A stretch of 64,000 bases of DNA from Paramecium tetraurelia (GCF_000165425.1 NW_001798967.1:159657-223656), one strand, 5' to 3'. Shown: positions 11,435 to 22,996, counted from the stretch's first letter. The notes: generated from the letters alone by a model not told the origin. Translations and numbers: made by a program.

Positions 11435-13728
11435 TCAATCAAATAATGATCCAGGCACATTTGCTCTTCTATTTATTTATTTTGTTCTCTATTCTGTAGC
11501 TTTTTGTTTTGGCATTTCTACTTATTTTTCAAAAAATTGTTAAAAATTAGTTTAATTGTTAGTTTGAAAGAATTCTTCTGCTCCTTAATAATCAAAAAAG
11601 GGATTATTTTATTAAAGATTTTACTATTAATTCTATTATGAGTTATTATTCTCTTATTTGTGTGCCAATCTTGGATGAGCAAATTTAGTTTAATTTTCTT
11701 ATTATTAAGGATTTTGTTTTCTTTTTGGTGGAGGAGGATGATAAGTATTTTCTTAAACTTCATTCTAGATAACATTTAAATCTTAATTTTATTCATCTAT
11801 ATGAAATTGATTATTCTTTTGCTTTTCATTTTTTTCTGCTTTCTATTGTATTTCTTTATTTTAGATTTATTCTTACAATTGTTATTAAGATAAATTTAAA
11901 TGTGTTTATGGATCTGTTAAAATTTTCTAATATTATTATTAATGTTATTCTTAGTGTTACTGAGATAAGTATTATGATTATTAATGTTACTATTACTATT
12001 ATTATTAAAAGTAAACCTAATTATCTACTTATTATTGTTCATATACGATTTCTTCATCTTATTCATTATTTTTATTTAATTATTCATCTTCCTAATCAAC
12101 TTAATATTACTAATCCTACTATTCAAACTATTGTTGTTCATCTTAAGCACCCTATTCATCTAATGCGTCTTACACATCTTAAACTTATATTTAATTATTT
12201 CCAGTCTTCAACTATGTAGAGCCAGAATCAGCATTTACAATTTAACCCTACAAATTTACTTCATCTTCATTAGCCCAATATTGTTAATTTTACTATTGTA
12301 CATGATGCTAATGTGTAACAGGAACTTCAGCAACTAAAGTTTAGACAACTGGTTGTTAGTTATTAGATTAAATTTATATAGGTTATTATAATTACTAGAC
12401 CCTTGGTAATTAAGGTGGTTATAATTTAGATAATAATCCTTATAAAATTGATATTTAGTCATCCATGTTGGATTGGGTTTATTATAAACGATATTTATGA
12501 ATAAAATCCTTTCTTTATTGTGTGTTTGAATGCAATTTCTCAATAAAATGTCTTTCATTTTATTTTTCAATTTATTAAATTTCTTAGAGCTTTTAAAATT
12601 ATTTTTCTTTCACTCTAAATTTATTCCTTTAAGTTGATTAAGTTATTTCATTGAATTTTAATTCTTAATTTTATAAAGATGTCCTCAATAGCTAATTTTC
12701 ATTTTGTAGTTATTGAATCTAAGTTTAATAATTTACATTCTTTTATTAAAATTCTTAAATCTTTTTAAAATGATCCTATTGAAATTAAGCTATTGAATGC
12801 TGAAGGTCATTATTTTATTTAATTAATTAAGAAATCTGATTTTCATAATAATGATCTCTTTATTTTATCATTTATTGAAATAAAGCCACATCAACTGATA
12901 CAGTTTATTATTACTGTAATTATATAGTGAATTTTGGTGTTTATGTTTAATTACCTAAGTTTTCAATCTGCTCTTCTTATTTATTGAATATTTATTCACT
13001 CTAAAAATTAAATGTATCCTTTTAAAATTATTTTACTTACTATTGTTATTATTATTAATGCTAGTTCGATTGAATCAAGAAGTTTTATTGTTTTACTTAT
13101 TAATCTTCGTTATTTTATTATATACTTTCTTTTTCATTTGATTACTAATGAAAAATTCCTTTTTATTGTTCAGAAGAATGATGTTAAGAGGGTATTTATT
13201 ATTAAATAAATTATTCTTGCTTTTATTCTTCGGAATTATGTACTTCTTATTTTATAATTTCTTGCTAAAATTCCTCGAGCTGTTAATCTTAGTGTTAATT
13301 TTCATAATTTTACTGTCTTTATTGTTCAATTTTTTATAGATTGTCTGAAGAATCTTAATTGCTTTCTTTAATAATATTATTTTAAGGTTAAAACGCTGTT
13401 TCTTCGACCTAATCATCGTTTTAAGAAAAGTTGCAATTTTAGTTTGAATTAGAATATTCTTTGTTCTGTTAATTTGATTCTCCTGATTCATCTGATCTCA
13501 ATTATTCAGCTAATTAATTTAATTTTTCCTGATTTTACTTCAAAGAATCAAAATTAATTAAATCTTCTTCCTCCAAGTTTTCGTTTTCTTCTTATTAATA
13601 GTTATTTTATTGAGTTGCTTGTTGTTATGTAATTGGATGAGTAGCATTGCCATTTTTTTAGGATTCTATTTTTTATTATTTATGTATTACATCTTATTAT
13701 TATTATTATTATTTTTATGGTTGTAATA

Positions 13729-13766
<38 letters not shown>

Positions 13767-14529
13767 GAGGATAAATCAACTGCGCCAGTTTAATTATTAG
13801 AGAGTTACGCAGGAGTTACTTATTTAGATTAAAAATGAGGAGGGATTTACTATTTTGGAACTTATTTTTAAATTTAAGGATTCTCATCTTTAGCTTAATT
13901 TTGAAGATTATTTCCATACTCTTATTTATGTGGTTAAGGTTCTGCTTGCATTTAAATATTCTAATTTTCAGACCTTGTTTAATCTGATGTTTATTATTAA
14001 TTAACAATTTGCTATGAAGTTTATTCATTTGATATATGTACAGGAGGTGGAATAACTTAACTTCTCGTTGTTGGGACACCAGCAGCAGGCGGTCTTGTTG
14101 GAGGCCCTCTTTATGAAACGTTTTTTTTGATATTAGCTTATGGTTGAGGAAGTCCTCTTTGTTCTTTCTACAAGAATGCTTAAACGCTATCCTCGCTCAA
14201 CTTTGACATATCTAATGACATCAATTCTTTAGGTGTCATAATTTGTTCAACTAAAGCAGTTCTAATTAATTATCCTAAATTAGTATAGAAAAGGCACCTT
14301 TAGTTCCCTTCAAACGCATTTTAACAGTATTAACTCTAGTTCTATAGTCTCTTGTATGATCGCCTCCGGAAAGCACATATGCTTCTTATTCAAGAGATGT
14401 TGCTAATTATTCTGCGATCTAGGAAGAAATTTAATCTTCTTCTAATATTTTCTTGAATTCATTTTTCTGATTTTCACGTACCCTTCTGTCGTAATTAGTA
14501 TTTTCTACAGGTTTGACTTCTGCGAACAT
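11435..14529 (-). CDS. TFIIS central-domain protein with very long glutamine-rich tail
   Basis: About 1,020 residues with one 23-base intron (14275-14297). Residues 1-130 match the TFIIS central (TFS2M) domain: YDRRVRENQKNEFKKILEED, SGGDHTRDYRTRVNTVKMRL, then VEQIMTPKELMSLDMSKLSE. In TFIIS-type and BYE1/PHF3-type factors this domain docks on RNA polymerase II. There is no C-terminal TFIIS zinc ribbon, so transcript-cleavage activity is not expected. After a Pro-rich hinge (RGPPTRPPAAGVP) the rest is Gln/Asn/Glu-rich, including 12 successive TAA codons at 13730-13765 and 6 at 13694-13711, all Gln here, and a HPPPPKRKQ patch near the end. The whole 3 kb is free of TGA in this frame. Likely a nuclear transcription factor prone to phase separation (inference). 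Confidence 0.8.
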
Positions 14530-14577
14530 ATTTAATGAACACGTATATTTAATAAAATATCTTAAATTAAATTATTT
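14530..14577. promoter_or_regulatory. 48-base bidirectional promoter region
   Basis: Only 48 bases separate the ATG of the minus-strand TFIIS-M gene (14527-14529) from the ATG of the plus-strand RBM25 gene (14578). Both promoters and both 5' UTRs must fit here or extend into coding sequence. It is almost pure A/T with no obvious TATA spacing. Confidence 0.5.
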
Positions 14578-16045
14578 ATGTTACCATTTTTTCCTGTTCC
14601 AGGATTACAAGACCTAGATATTCCTTAACCTACACAACAGGATTTCTATCCCAAAAGTTAAATTCAAGAACCTTAGGAAGCCAAGAAACTGTTTATAAAG
14701 AATCTTCCTCAAGAATTAACCAATGATAATGTAGAAAAACTTTTGAAAGTAAATTTAATATGAAAATTAGGAATGTGGTCAATTAGTATCATGGAAGAGA
14801 TCAAAAGGTACTCCTTTTGGGTATGCTGAATTTGAAAATATGGAGAGTGTATTAAAATGTTTGCGCCTTCTTAATGGTATGATTCTGAACTAGAAGGAGT
14901 TGCTTGTTAAGGGTGGAGAGAAAGCTTAGATGATGATTGATGGTTGGATGTACAAGAAAGAGACCGAATGGGAAGAGAGAAGAGCTAAATTAGAGGAGAA
15001 GGATAAATAAAAGGAGGAACATAGAGCATTATTTAAATTTACATCTTTTTAAGAGTACATTACTAGAGATGATGATAAAATAAAAAAGAAATTAGAAAAA
15101 ATAATATCAGAATTAGAGGGCACTGTCACTAAAACTAAAAATGATAAGAAAAGGGAAGAGGAAAAGAAAGAACATCCAAGGGAGAGAGAAAGAGATGCCA
15201 AGAAGAATAACACTAGGACGGAATTAGAAAGAAAATATAAAGAGAAAATGGCAGAATGGAAAAAGAAGGAAGATGAAAGAGAGAGAGAAAGAAAAAAGGA
15301 AAAAGAGAGAGAGATAGATCGAGAGAAAAATTTCTAAAAATATCTTGAAAAAGAATTAGCTTATGACAGTGAATAAGAACGTAAATAAATTGGTAAGATT
15401 AAGATGAACGAAAGAAAGAAATTCAGGTAAAGGGAATTTGAAGAAGATGAAATCTTTAAAAAGAAAGAATTATTAAAGACACAAAAACCTCCTGAACCTG
15501 AACCACCTTAAATGGTAGTTATTGTTTAAGAGCCACCTGAACCAGAACCCTTAGTAAACTTAATAGCAATTGTTATAGCAATAAGTAATAATTCAATATT
15601 ATATTTGATTTAACACTAGCAATAGATGGAATAAGCAGAATAAATGTAATAAGAGAAATTATAAAAGGAAATTGATTTGAAGGAGGAGCTTAAATAAATA
15701 TTTGCGACCATCCCTACTGAAAAAGAAGAGCTTTTCAACACCTAAATTAATTGGTAGTTGTTTGCTTAGGTATTAATTATATATTTAGTCAATCCCAAGT
15801 CTAACTTATTGGAGAAAAAGATCCGTCCATGGTTAAGAGAGAGGTGTATTGAATATTTATCTTAAGAGGAGAGAGTATTTATTGATGCCATCATCAAAAG
15901 ATTATTTAATCGTGAGAAGCCATAAACAATTATAAATAAAGTTGTAAAGAAGGTCTTGGACGACGATAGTGAGCAATTTGTTATAAGAATGTGGAAGATG
16001 ATTATCTTTGAATTGAGAAAATTAGAAAGAGGTCTGATATCTTGA
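14578..16045 (+). CDS. RBM25: RBM25-like splicing factor (RRM, RE/RD-rich region, PWI domain)
   Basis: About 480 residues in the order typical of RBM25/SNU71: an N-terminal RRM (RNP2 LFIKNLPQEL, RNP1-like KGTPFGYAEFENME), a long Lys/Glu/Arg-rich helix (KEDEREREREKKEKEREI type), and a C-terminal PWI fold (IRPWLRERCIEYLSQEERVF, ending LRKLERGL). RBM25 binds pre-mRNA and the U1/spliceosome machinery to influence 5' splice-site choice, in the nucleus. A 22-base intron follows EKLLK. The stretch near 15550-15610 (LIAIVIAISNN) looks un-protein-like and may hold one or two further introns (one begins GTAAACTTAATAGC). Stop TGA 16043-16045. Confidence 0.85.
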
Positions 16046-16176
16046 TGATTTATTAAATAATTTAATAGTTTTATGACATTCTAATAATCTTAATTCTTCT
16101 TTATTAACTCAATATGAATGCTACACATACTGATGATGATTATAAGTTTTAAAATAAAAAACACACATTTATTAAA

Positions 16177-17704
16177 TCATTTTAATGAGGATAGATACTC
16201 TAAAATTTAAAGTTAAGTGTTCTTGATCCTTTAATCAAAGAAATTCAAATAATAAACTTTATATCCTAAACTCTCAAGATATTTTTTTTTAAATAGTGAA
16301 GTCTAATTTAAAGATTAATGTAAAAATAATTCTTATTCTGAACTCTATGAATTTAAGTGGAACTCCTTCTGTTGCATCCGTATCTAAATGCATAATGAAT
16401 AGGACCACATATTTCTAAAATTAAGTTGTATTTAGGAAAATAAAAGTCAACTTCAAATTGATCAACTAAAGATATAAAAAAACATTACTGTATATATTGT
16501 TTTAGTAAACTAATTTTAAGTCGTCAAAAAGCTATTGAATACGTTTCTCCATACTTTTAGATGAATTCGATTTGTTGTTAATAAGTTTTTACAAGTAAAT
16601 TTGCTTATTTGACTCAAAATTCTATTCCACATAAGTTTAGCAAGACTTGCTTAATTTTGATTTAGATTGAATTAGATTGTAACTAATAAAACTTTTTCTG
16701 TAAGTATCTTAAATTTTAGGTTCAATTTTAAAATAGTGATTCCAAATAAAGTCATCATAAATGTTGCATCTTAGAATTTATTAATAAAAAGACACCAGAT
16801 ACTATTATTTAGTTTCTAAAAATTAGTCTTGAACTTTGAGAATATTTTGAATTTTTGTAATTAGTTAGCCTTAAATGTCTGTCTAATTTAATATATTTGT
16901 AACACACAAAAACAAATTTACTTGAGAAATAAATTGATCATCTGATTTAATTTCATAATTTTCACCTAACTTTCTTAGTAGGAAATCTTTTATCTTATTA
17001 TTATAAAATCCTTCTTTTCCTATTGAATAATATATAGATTTCAATTGATTTTCATTAAAACTTTCCAAAAGTTCTGAAATTCTTTTAATGAATAAAATTT
17101 ATATATTTAAAAAGTGTTTAATACTATATAAACTAAGGTTTAGTGACGACAAATAATAAAATTAGGGACAAACATAATTTGGCTTGAGATGTTGAATAAA
17201 ATATTGATAACTTTCACAAGCACTATATACCATTTTTTATTCACCTATATTTAAAGAGCCAAATTTATTTTGAATTGAATATAAAAACTATACTAAATTG
17301 GTAGTATAGAATATATTAAATTACATAATAATATGATAATTGTTTAGTTAGGCTACATAACTATTTAAATATTCTCTGCTAATTAGATTACTATTTATTC
17401 CTTTTATTAATAATATAATTTAAGACCCAAGTAAATTATTGAAGGTATCATGTAATAAGCGATGGTTAAAAACATTTTTATACATCCATTACAAAGTTTA
17501 AAGATTGTTTTAATCAATATCAAATTTCTGCATCTCATTTAATTTCTATTTAATGTTAATTATTTTTTTTTCTTTAGAAAATGTTTAAATTTCTTCAAAA
17601 AATTAACAAAAATCCTTAATTTTATTCATTTCTTGGGTTTGAACCTTATTTTATAATAGTTTAAAAGCGCTGCTTGAAAATCTGGATAAAAGTTTGTTTA
17701 TCAT
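16177..17704 (-). CDS. RAP-domain protein, probably mitochondrial
   Basis: About 485 residues. The N-terminus MINKLLSRFSSSAFKLL is a good mitochondrial presequence (amphipathic, Arg/Lys and Ser, no acids). The middle is all-helical and repetitive, as in FASTK/OPR-type organelle RNA-binding proteins. The C-terminus carries a RAP domain: EVDFYFPKYNLILEICGP, then KYLESLGYKVYYLNFF. RAP proteins handle organelle RNA processing or ribosome assembly. A 23-base intron (GTAATG...CTTTAG) restores frame before the domain. A second frame change within the domain needs either a 41-base intron or one extra base in the T9 run at 16282-16290. Stop TGA 16177-16179. Confidence 0.7.
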
Positions 17705-17857
17705 AATTAAAATTTATTATTAAAATTAATTCCTTAAACTTTTAATTCATTCTAAATTACTATAATGCAAGAAGACTAGAAAAGGAATCTCCAAATCTAA
17801 TTTTTAAATTAAATATATATGATTATTAAATATTATTAATATCAACTAGTGAATATG

Positions 17858-19436
17858 TCAACAAAAGTCAACTGAATTTCTTCTAGTAAAAAATCTTCTA
17901 GAGATGCTTCTAAGAAATGGTGAGTTTATAGTTTATTTTTTCTTTTTTTATCTAATTTTCATTAAATAGTCATCTTTTTAAACATCTCTACTGGTTGTAA
18001 GAGGTTAATCTTCAATTCTAGTTCTGATTGATGAATCCCTCTGCATACTTTGATATCTCTTTAATTATTTTGGAAAGTTTCGAATCATTTTTTAATATTG
18101 CTAATTCTCTAATATTTCATTGATTGACTCATTTATTCCCGGGTTTAGTATTTTGAAAGCCTCTTAAGTTCTAGTGCCTTACATGTTATTTTCAATAACT
18201 TAAGATGTGATAGGCTTAATCTTTTCTATCACTCTTATTAATAAATATTCATTATTACTTTTATGTGTGAGGTATTAGTGTTTAAGAAATAACTAAGGAT
18301 CTTTAAGTTTAAGGTTTATTATTTTCATTTAAATCTATATCATTGATTTGAATCTTCTCTGCTGTACTTAGCACTCTTCCAGTCTTGATTACCCATTGAG
18401 TTTCTTCTGCTTTTGACATTTTTAACCCAATAATATTGATAATAGATATATTTTTAGGGTGATCTTAGATAAGTTTTAGTAATACTGACAATAAAATGTA
18501 CTTCCATCTCATTTATACATTATTTATGAAAACTTTATATATAAACAGCTATTTTATGGCAAGTATATTTAAAATATTCTTTTAAACTTAAATTGTCTGA
18601 ATACTCCTTTTCTTTATTCCATTACCTTTAACCTCTGAGTGATGGATCTGTTAAATAGGACTGCTCACACACAATATCACCAAATAACTAATTGTCCTTA
18701 ACATATTTATATCTATGGATAAAATAATCTTTAGAGTTTCTTTTATTAGTCTCAATACAATCTAATGCTAACTTTTCATTATAGAGATATAATTATAAAT
18801 GGAGTAGATTGTCAAATATAACATTTGTTTTTGATAAAACTGCCAATTAATGTAATTCGAATTTCCCAATTAAAGTTGTTTCACCTGTCTGATATCTTGC
18901 CATTAAAATGCTTTATCCATTCAATAATTCAGAAATTTGCTAAGCTTCAAAATATAAATTACTTATTTTAATTTTGCCATTACCTAGGTACTATTTTCAT
19001 AATAATCCGACAATTTAACAGTAGGATGAATGCCAGCCTTGATTTATTTTACTTGATACTCAACTTCAAACTCTATTTTTCTCTCGATTAAATATTTTTC
19101 CATTTCTGTATGAAAGAATGATTTGTTCTTGATACATCTGAAACCATTATCATAAAATGCATAAAACACAAATTCTCTGTCTTTCAAAATAACAGTATCT
19201 ATTATATTAATATTTATTGGCCTAACAACTTCATCCTGCTTTTATAACATCTAGCAAATAGTTAAAAAGTCATCCTTAAATCCGCAAATAGACAATCTTC
19301 TATGTCTTGGTTATTTAATGATTTTTTGATATTTCTTTTATTCTTAAGGTTCTTCTTGTTCTGGTTATTTTTTAATGCAGACTTGACAGGTGCAAAGATC
19401 AGGGCATAGAGTAATTGCAAAAGGAATAACTTCCAT
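17858..19436 (-). CDS. Unknown protein with N-terminal clustered cysteines
   Basis: Begins MEVIPFAITLCPDLCTCQVC, a C-x3-C-x-C-x2-C cluster that could bind a metal. Then come an acidic/Gln linker and a basic patch (QPRHRRLSICGFKDDF). A long globular part follows, with segments DTVILKDREFVFYAFYDNGF, LLNGQSILMARYQTGETTLI and DIVCEQSYLTDPSLRG. The last reminded me of the 'LTDPQI' motif of alpha-kinases, but the rest of that fold was not convincing. The C-terminal 150 residues (from MSKAEETQWVIKTGRVLS) are Gln/Arg/Ser-rich. They join the rest only through introns I could not place with certainty, so two adjacent genes are possible. Stop TGA 17858-17860. Confidence 0.5.
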
Positions 19437-19904
19437 TTTTTTCAAAGTTAAATCACGGAAAGAATCCCCACATTTAATTCCACTTAATTTTTATTAATAT
19501 GACATAAATTTATTATTAATTTCATTTTTATTTAATGATAAGTAAATTTTAATTATCCTGATTATTAAATAAAAATAAATTGAAGATACATATGATTAAC
19601 CTATGTAATTGGAATTAGCATGATACTAAAAAGAAAAAATAACAAAATTCTTAGATTAAGTTTTTAGTGATACTTTAGTGATAAGGTCTAAATAAATAAT
19701 TAGAAATTGTTATAAAGAGTAAATACAGTAAAGATTTACATTAAAATTTTTAAATGGAACATATTTTAACATCCTTATTGCAAAATTAGCATCAGAGATA
19801 AATAAAGATACTGTTAATCTATTTTTCATTACTGATTTTTATATATAATACAACTGAATTTCAATGTTTTCTGAATCATTTTATTTATTCTCTCTAGACT
19901 TCTG
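19437..19904. other. Intergenic, AT-rich
   Basis: Upstream of the gene starting at 19436. TGA occurs in all frames; no RNA gene or long ORF seen. Confidence 0.45.
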
Positions 19905-20182
19905 TCAAATTTCCAGGATTTTTCTATGAAATACATATATAGCTATAAAAATAAACAGTTTTTTATTGATTAAGTGATTCCGGATTCCATTGCAAGCCTT
20001 ATAATTTTTTTTATTTTTAGTTTCACTTTTATCAAAGCCACACATAACTCCCAACACTTTGTATATCAATTATATTTTGGATCTAAATATGTTTTTAGTA
20101 CGGGAGAATTTGTTTGATAGGATTATATGGTTAGTCTTCATTTTCTGCAAAGTATGTATTTAAAGTAATTACCGAATAGTTC
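19905..20182 (-). CDS. Doubtful small gene
   Basis: From ATG at 20180-20182 a short ORF starts MNYS and contains a 28-base intron-like block (GTAATTACTTTA...TTTGCAG). Removing the block gives a basic protein of about 80 residues with MCGFDKSETKNKKNYKACNG. Keeping it gives a different 50-residue reading. Neither resembles a family I know. The presence of a well-formed intron signal is the only reason to list it. Confidence 0.2.
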
Positions 20183-20664
20183 ATCTAATATTCACGATAA
20201 CAAATATTTCCGTATAAAAAAAATAGAAGAAAATACTGAAGAACAAAGTACTTAATTTTTAAAGCAATAATAAAATTTAATTTTTGTATTGTTTGGGTAA
20301 AGTTAAGATTAATTTTATTTTTAAAATGTTTTAAAGTAGAAATAATCCACGTAATATAGTATGTAGAATCATAGAAGTATTGGTGTTCATAAAGCGCATG
20401 TGATTAATGGATAGTTTATTAAGCCCAAACCAAATAAGAACTTATTTTTTCTAATAATAATATTGGAATGTTTTGAAATATAGAAATTCATATTAATGTG
20501 CTAATTATCTTGAGTTAGTTTGACATAAAAAGATGCTAGATTTAGTAATTTTCATTTGAGAGACTTTATTCTAACAATTTATGGAAAGGATTGTTTGATT
20601 GCCTATCCAACAATTTATGTGATAAATCAATATTGTTCTAAAATAATATTAAATATTAAATCAA
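20183..20664. other. Intergenic, AT-rich
   Basis: No ORF above chance length. Contains the presumed promoter of the small plus-strand gene at 20665. Confidence 0.45.
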
Positions 20665-21012
20665 ATGGGATGTGTTACAACCAAAAACAAGCCTATAACT
20701 TAGGAAGTCAAACCTCCCTTAAGCTAAAACTCTTAGCCATTAGAAGCAGATGATGAATTTAATTACCATAGTGCTCCTTAAAGTCCTGCTTTAAAAAAAA
20801 TTGTCCGTATTGGTGCATTAACTCATGACGAAATTAAAGATTTTATAACAGAAAGAAGACACTAAAATAATAGTACAAGAAGAATTGAACTAATGAAAAA
20901 AAGTGGCCGATATACCCCAACTATTATCTATAAATATAGACAGCAATCAGCCTCTTTTAGAAGCCCTTCAAAGGCTACTAATATATCACCAATCTAACCT
21001 ACATAAAAATGA
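20665..21012 (+). CDS. Small protein with N-terminal MGC lipidation signal
   Basis: 115 residues with no intron. The start MGCVTTKNKP fits the N-myristoylation rule (Gly2, Thr/Ser at 5-6) with a neighbouring Cys3 suited to palmitoylation, so the product is probably tethered to a membrane. The rest is basic and Ser/Pro/Gln-rich, likely disordered: EADDEFNYHSAPQSP, then KKIVRIGALTHDEIKDFITE, ending KATNISPIQPTQK and TGA (21010-21012). No domain recognised. A downstream ATG in another frame (20903) gives only a shadow ORF. Confidence 0.6.
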
Positions 21013-21477
21013 AATAATAAAAACTTATTCTGTAGTAGATCCTGATTTATTTTCATATTATTTTCTGATAAAAGATAATATCGATATTTATGATTTAAGA
21101 TATTAATTATTAGTCGGCTCAAAATTCATTTATATTATATGAAATGTATATAATAAAGAAAAAATATTCTTTAATTTTAATGATTATTAAGATATTTTAG
21201 CTCTTGTCAATTGATTGAATCAATTTAAATTTGAGTTCCATATAGTTAAATTAATAATAATAAAATTACAATAAATTAAAATTCACAAAGAGATAAAAAG
21301 AAATTATTATCCAAAGGTAAATATGATATGATAATTTATTATTAGTTAATATATATATACTAATTAATTCAATCAAATGATGTTTTAAATATAGATTAAT
21401 TATACTTATTGGATTTTTTAGAAGATTATTTTTATAATTTTTAAAACAACATACTTCAAAACAATTTTTTCTAGTTG
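21013..21477. other. AT-rich stretch between convergent genes
   Basis: Lies between the 3' ends of a plus-strand and a minus-strand gene. A hydrophobic minus-strand ORF is open here (first ATG overlapping the TGA at 21478-21480), but its composition is that of translated A/T-rich spacer and I do not call it a gene. Confidence 0.45.
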
Positions 21478-22203
21478 TCATTGATGAATTCCTAAATAAG
21501 TGGAGGCGGAAGACAATGAGTTTGATTATTTTTTTTTGAAGGAAAGAAAAATTGTATTATTTAATTGTAGAGCTTAGATGTTATTATTATCTCTGAATTA
21601 TAGTTTTTATTCTAAAGATGTATATATATTAATTACCACTAAAAATTTTAGGAAATCATCAAATTTTTGTGATTGGTACTTTAGAATTGTATTCATAAAA
21701 ATGAATGCATCATGATAATTTAATAAATCTTCTCCGTCTTATTGAAATTTATTTAGTTCTAACCATATGCTAGCCATATATTATAAGTTTTCTTAACTTT
21801 CTTTTATAAAATTTTTTGTTTTATCAATTGAATTTCGTATAATTTCAGGTTTAGTCATAGTTTTGAAAAATTATTTTAGAACCATAAGATTGTTTATGTC
21901 ATCAAATTAAGATTTTCGATTATAAGGTATCTTAAATTTCTAACCTATAAATATGAATAATATCATCAAGATAATGTCTTCTTAATGGATGTTGTTATTA
22001 TAAATTATTTTATGTATTTATTCTTTATCATCTACTGATAAATCCTCCATGATAAATTAAATTCGGTATTGTTGGTCAGAAGTTTCATTATCAATTTAAG
22101 TTTAAATCTTTTGCAAACTCATACATTGGCTATCGGTGTCGAAATAAAAATGATCAAAAGAACGGCCGGGGCCCAAACTTTCGTTCTCAGAAAATTCATT
22201 CAT
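21478..22203 (-). CDS. Hypothetical acidic protein (~240 aa)
   Basis: One uninterrupted frame from ATG (22201-22203) to TGA (21478-21480). The N-terminus has the only GC-rich patch of the area and reads MNEFSENESLGPGRSFDHFY. It continues with acidic and Gln-rich helices (IMEDLSVDDKEQIHKIIYNN, LELNKFQQDGEDLLNYHD) and ends in a Ser-rich tail. No membrane segment beyond a short ILMILFIFIG stretch, which may instead be part of an intron-free hydrophobic helix. No family recognised. It lies 36 bases downstream of, and in the same direction as, the DCN1-like gene. Confidence 0.5.
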
Positions 22204-22239
22204 TTTTTTAATTATAATTAATATATAAAATTAAATCTC

Positions 22240-22996
22240 TCATTGTCTGTGCAAAGGATTCATGTAAAAATAGAAACCATCAATAAATGTAGGCCATGCT
22301 CCAGTTTTATAGTCATATTTGGCTAAATCTTCACCAATCTAAACACAAAATTCCCAAACCATATAATAAGTGTCTCTAGAGATGGGCTTGATATCTTTCT
22401 CTTCAATAGTCTAGATTTAATATGATTCATAATACGGCAACGTAACTCATAAACTTCTTCATGATAGGGAAGGTATTTGTTAAAAGAGTATCCCATAATC
22501 CTTGGGCAATAGGTAGGTCAATATCTTTTCTGTTTTTCTTTTTTGCGAAGTCAAAACAATATTTATAAACCGCCTTTAAGATTTCTCTATTATTGTTTAG
22601 ATCATCTCTAAGTCTTTTTAATTCTCTTTTCAAATCAGATGTCGACTAAACTTTCAATTATGAAAATCCATAGAGAAAATCGAACTTAGTATAAATGCCC
22701 TTAAATCAAAATGATAATACCATAGTCTCACTTTTAAACATATAGGAAATATAAAGGATTACAGGGTCCATAATATCTATTCCTAAATCTTTACAAAACG
22801 ATATGATTCCATTTTCATCAATTACCGATTGTCCATTTGTAATATATTTTTTGAATTGCTCTTCTACCTTTACCCCAGATTTTTGGATCTCTAAGACAGA
22901 ATTTGCAGCCTTTTATAAATTCCATTATGCTAAAGAAAGAATTTCTCTCGCTTGTAAGTCATTCAATTAGACAACTCTTTGAAGGTCCTTAATCAT
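22240..22996 (-). CDS. DCN1-like cullin neddylation factor (DCUN1 domain)
   Basis: About 236 residues. The C-terminal two thirds is a DCUN1/PONY domain: KYCFDFAKKKNRKDIDLPIA, then KPISRDTYYMVWEFC and YKTGAWPTFIDGFYFYM. These match the family's 'SRDTWN.LLEF' and 'GAWP.LIDDFVE' motifs, whose acidic/aromatic surface binds the cullin WHB domain. Residues 1-60 could form a UBA-like helix bundle (LNDLQAREILSLAQWNLQKA). DCN1 proteins promote NEDD8 transfer from UBC12 to cullins, activating SCF-type ubiquitin ligases. Introns: 21 bases after SETM and 25 bases after SYVA. Stop TGA 22240-22242. Confidence 0.85.

Noticed and set aside
11518-11775. Standard-code ORF of 85 aa on the minus strand
   Set aside because: It is a shadow in another frame of the Q-rich TFIIS-M gene, whose own frame is open for 3 kb with TAA/TAG as Gln.
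12334-14079. Several minus-strand and plus-strand standard-code ORFs (for example 13816-14079)
   Set aside because: All lie inside the same 11435-14529 gene in other frames; long off-frame ORFs are expected from (TAA)n-rich sequence.
21245-21481. Hydrophobic minus-strand ORF beginning at an ATG overlapping the TGA of the upstream gene
   Set aside because: Composition (Ile/Asn/Leu/Tyr/Lys) is that of translated AT-rich spacer; no domain, and it lies in a 3' flank.
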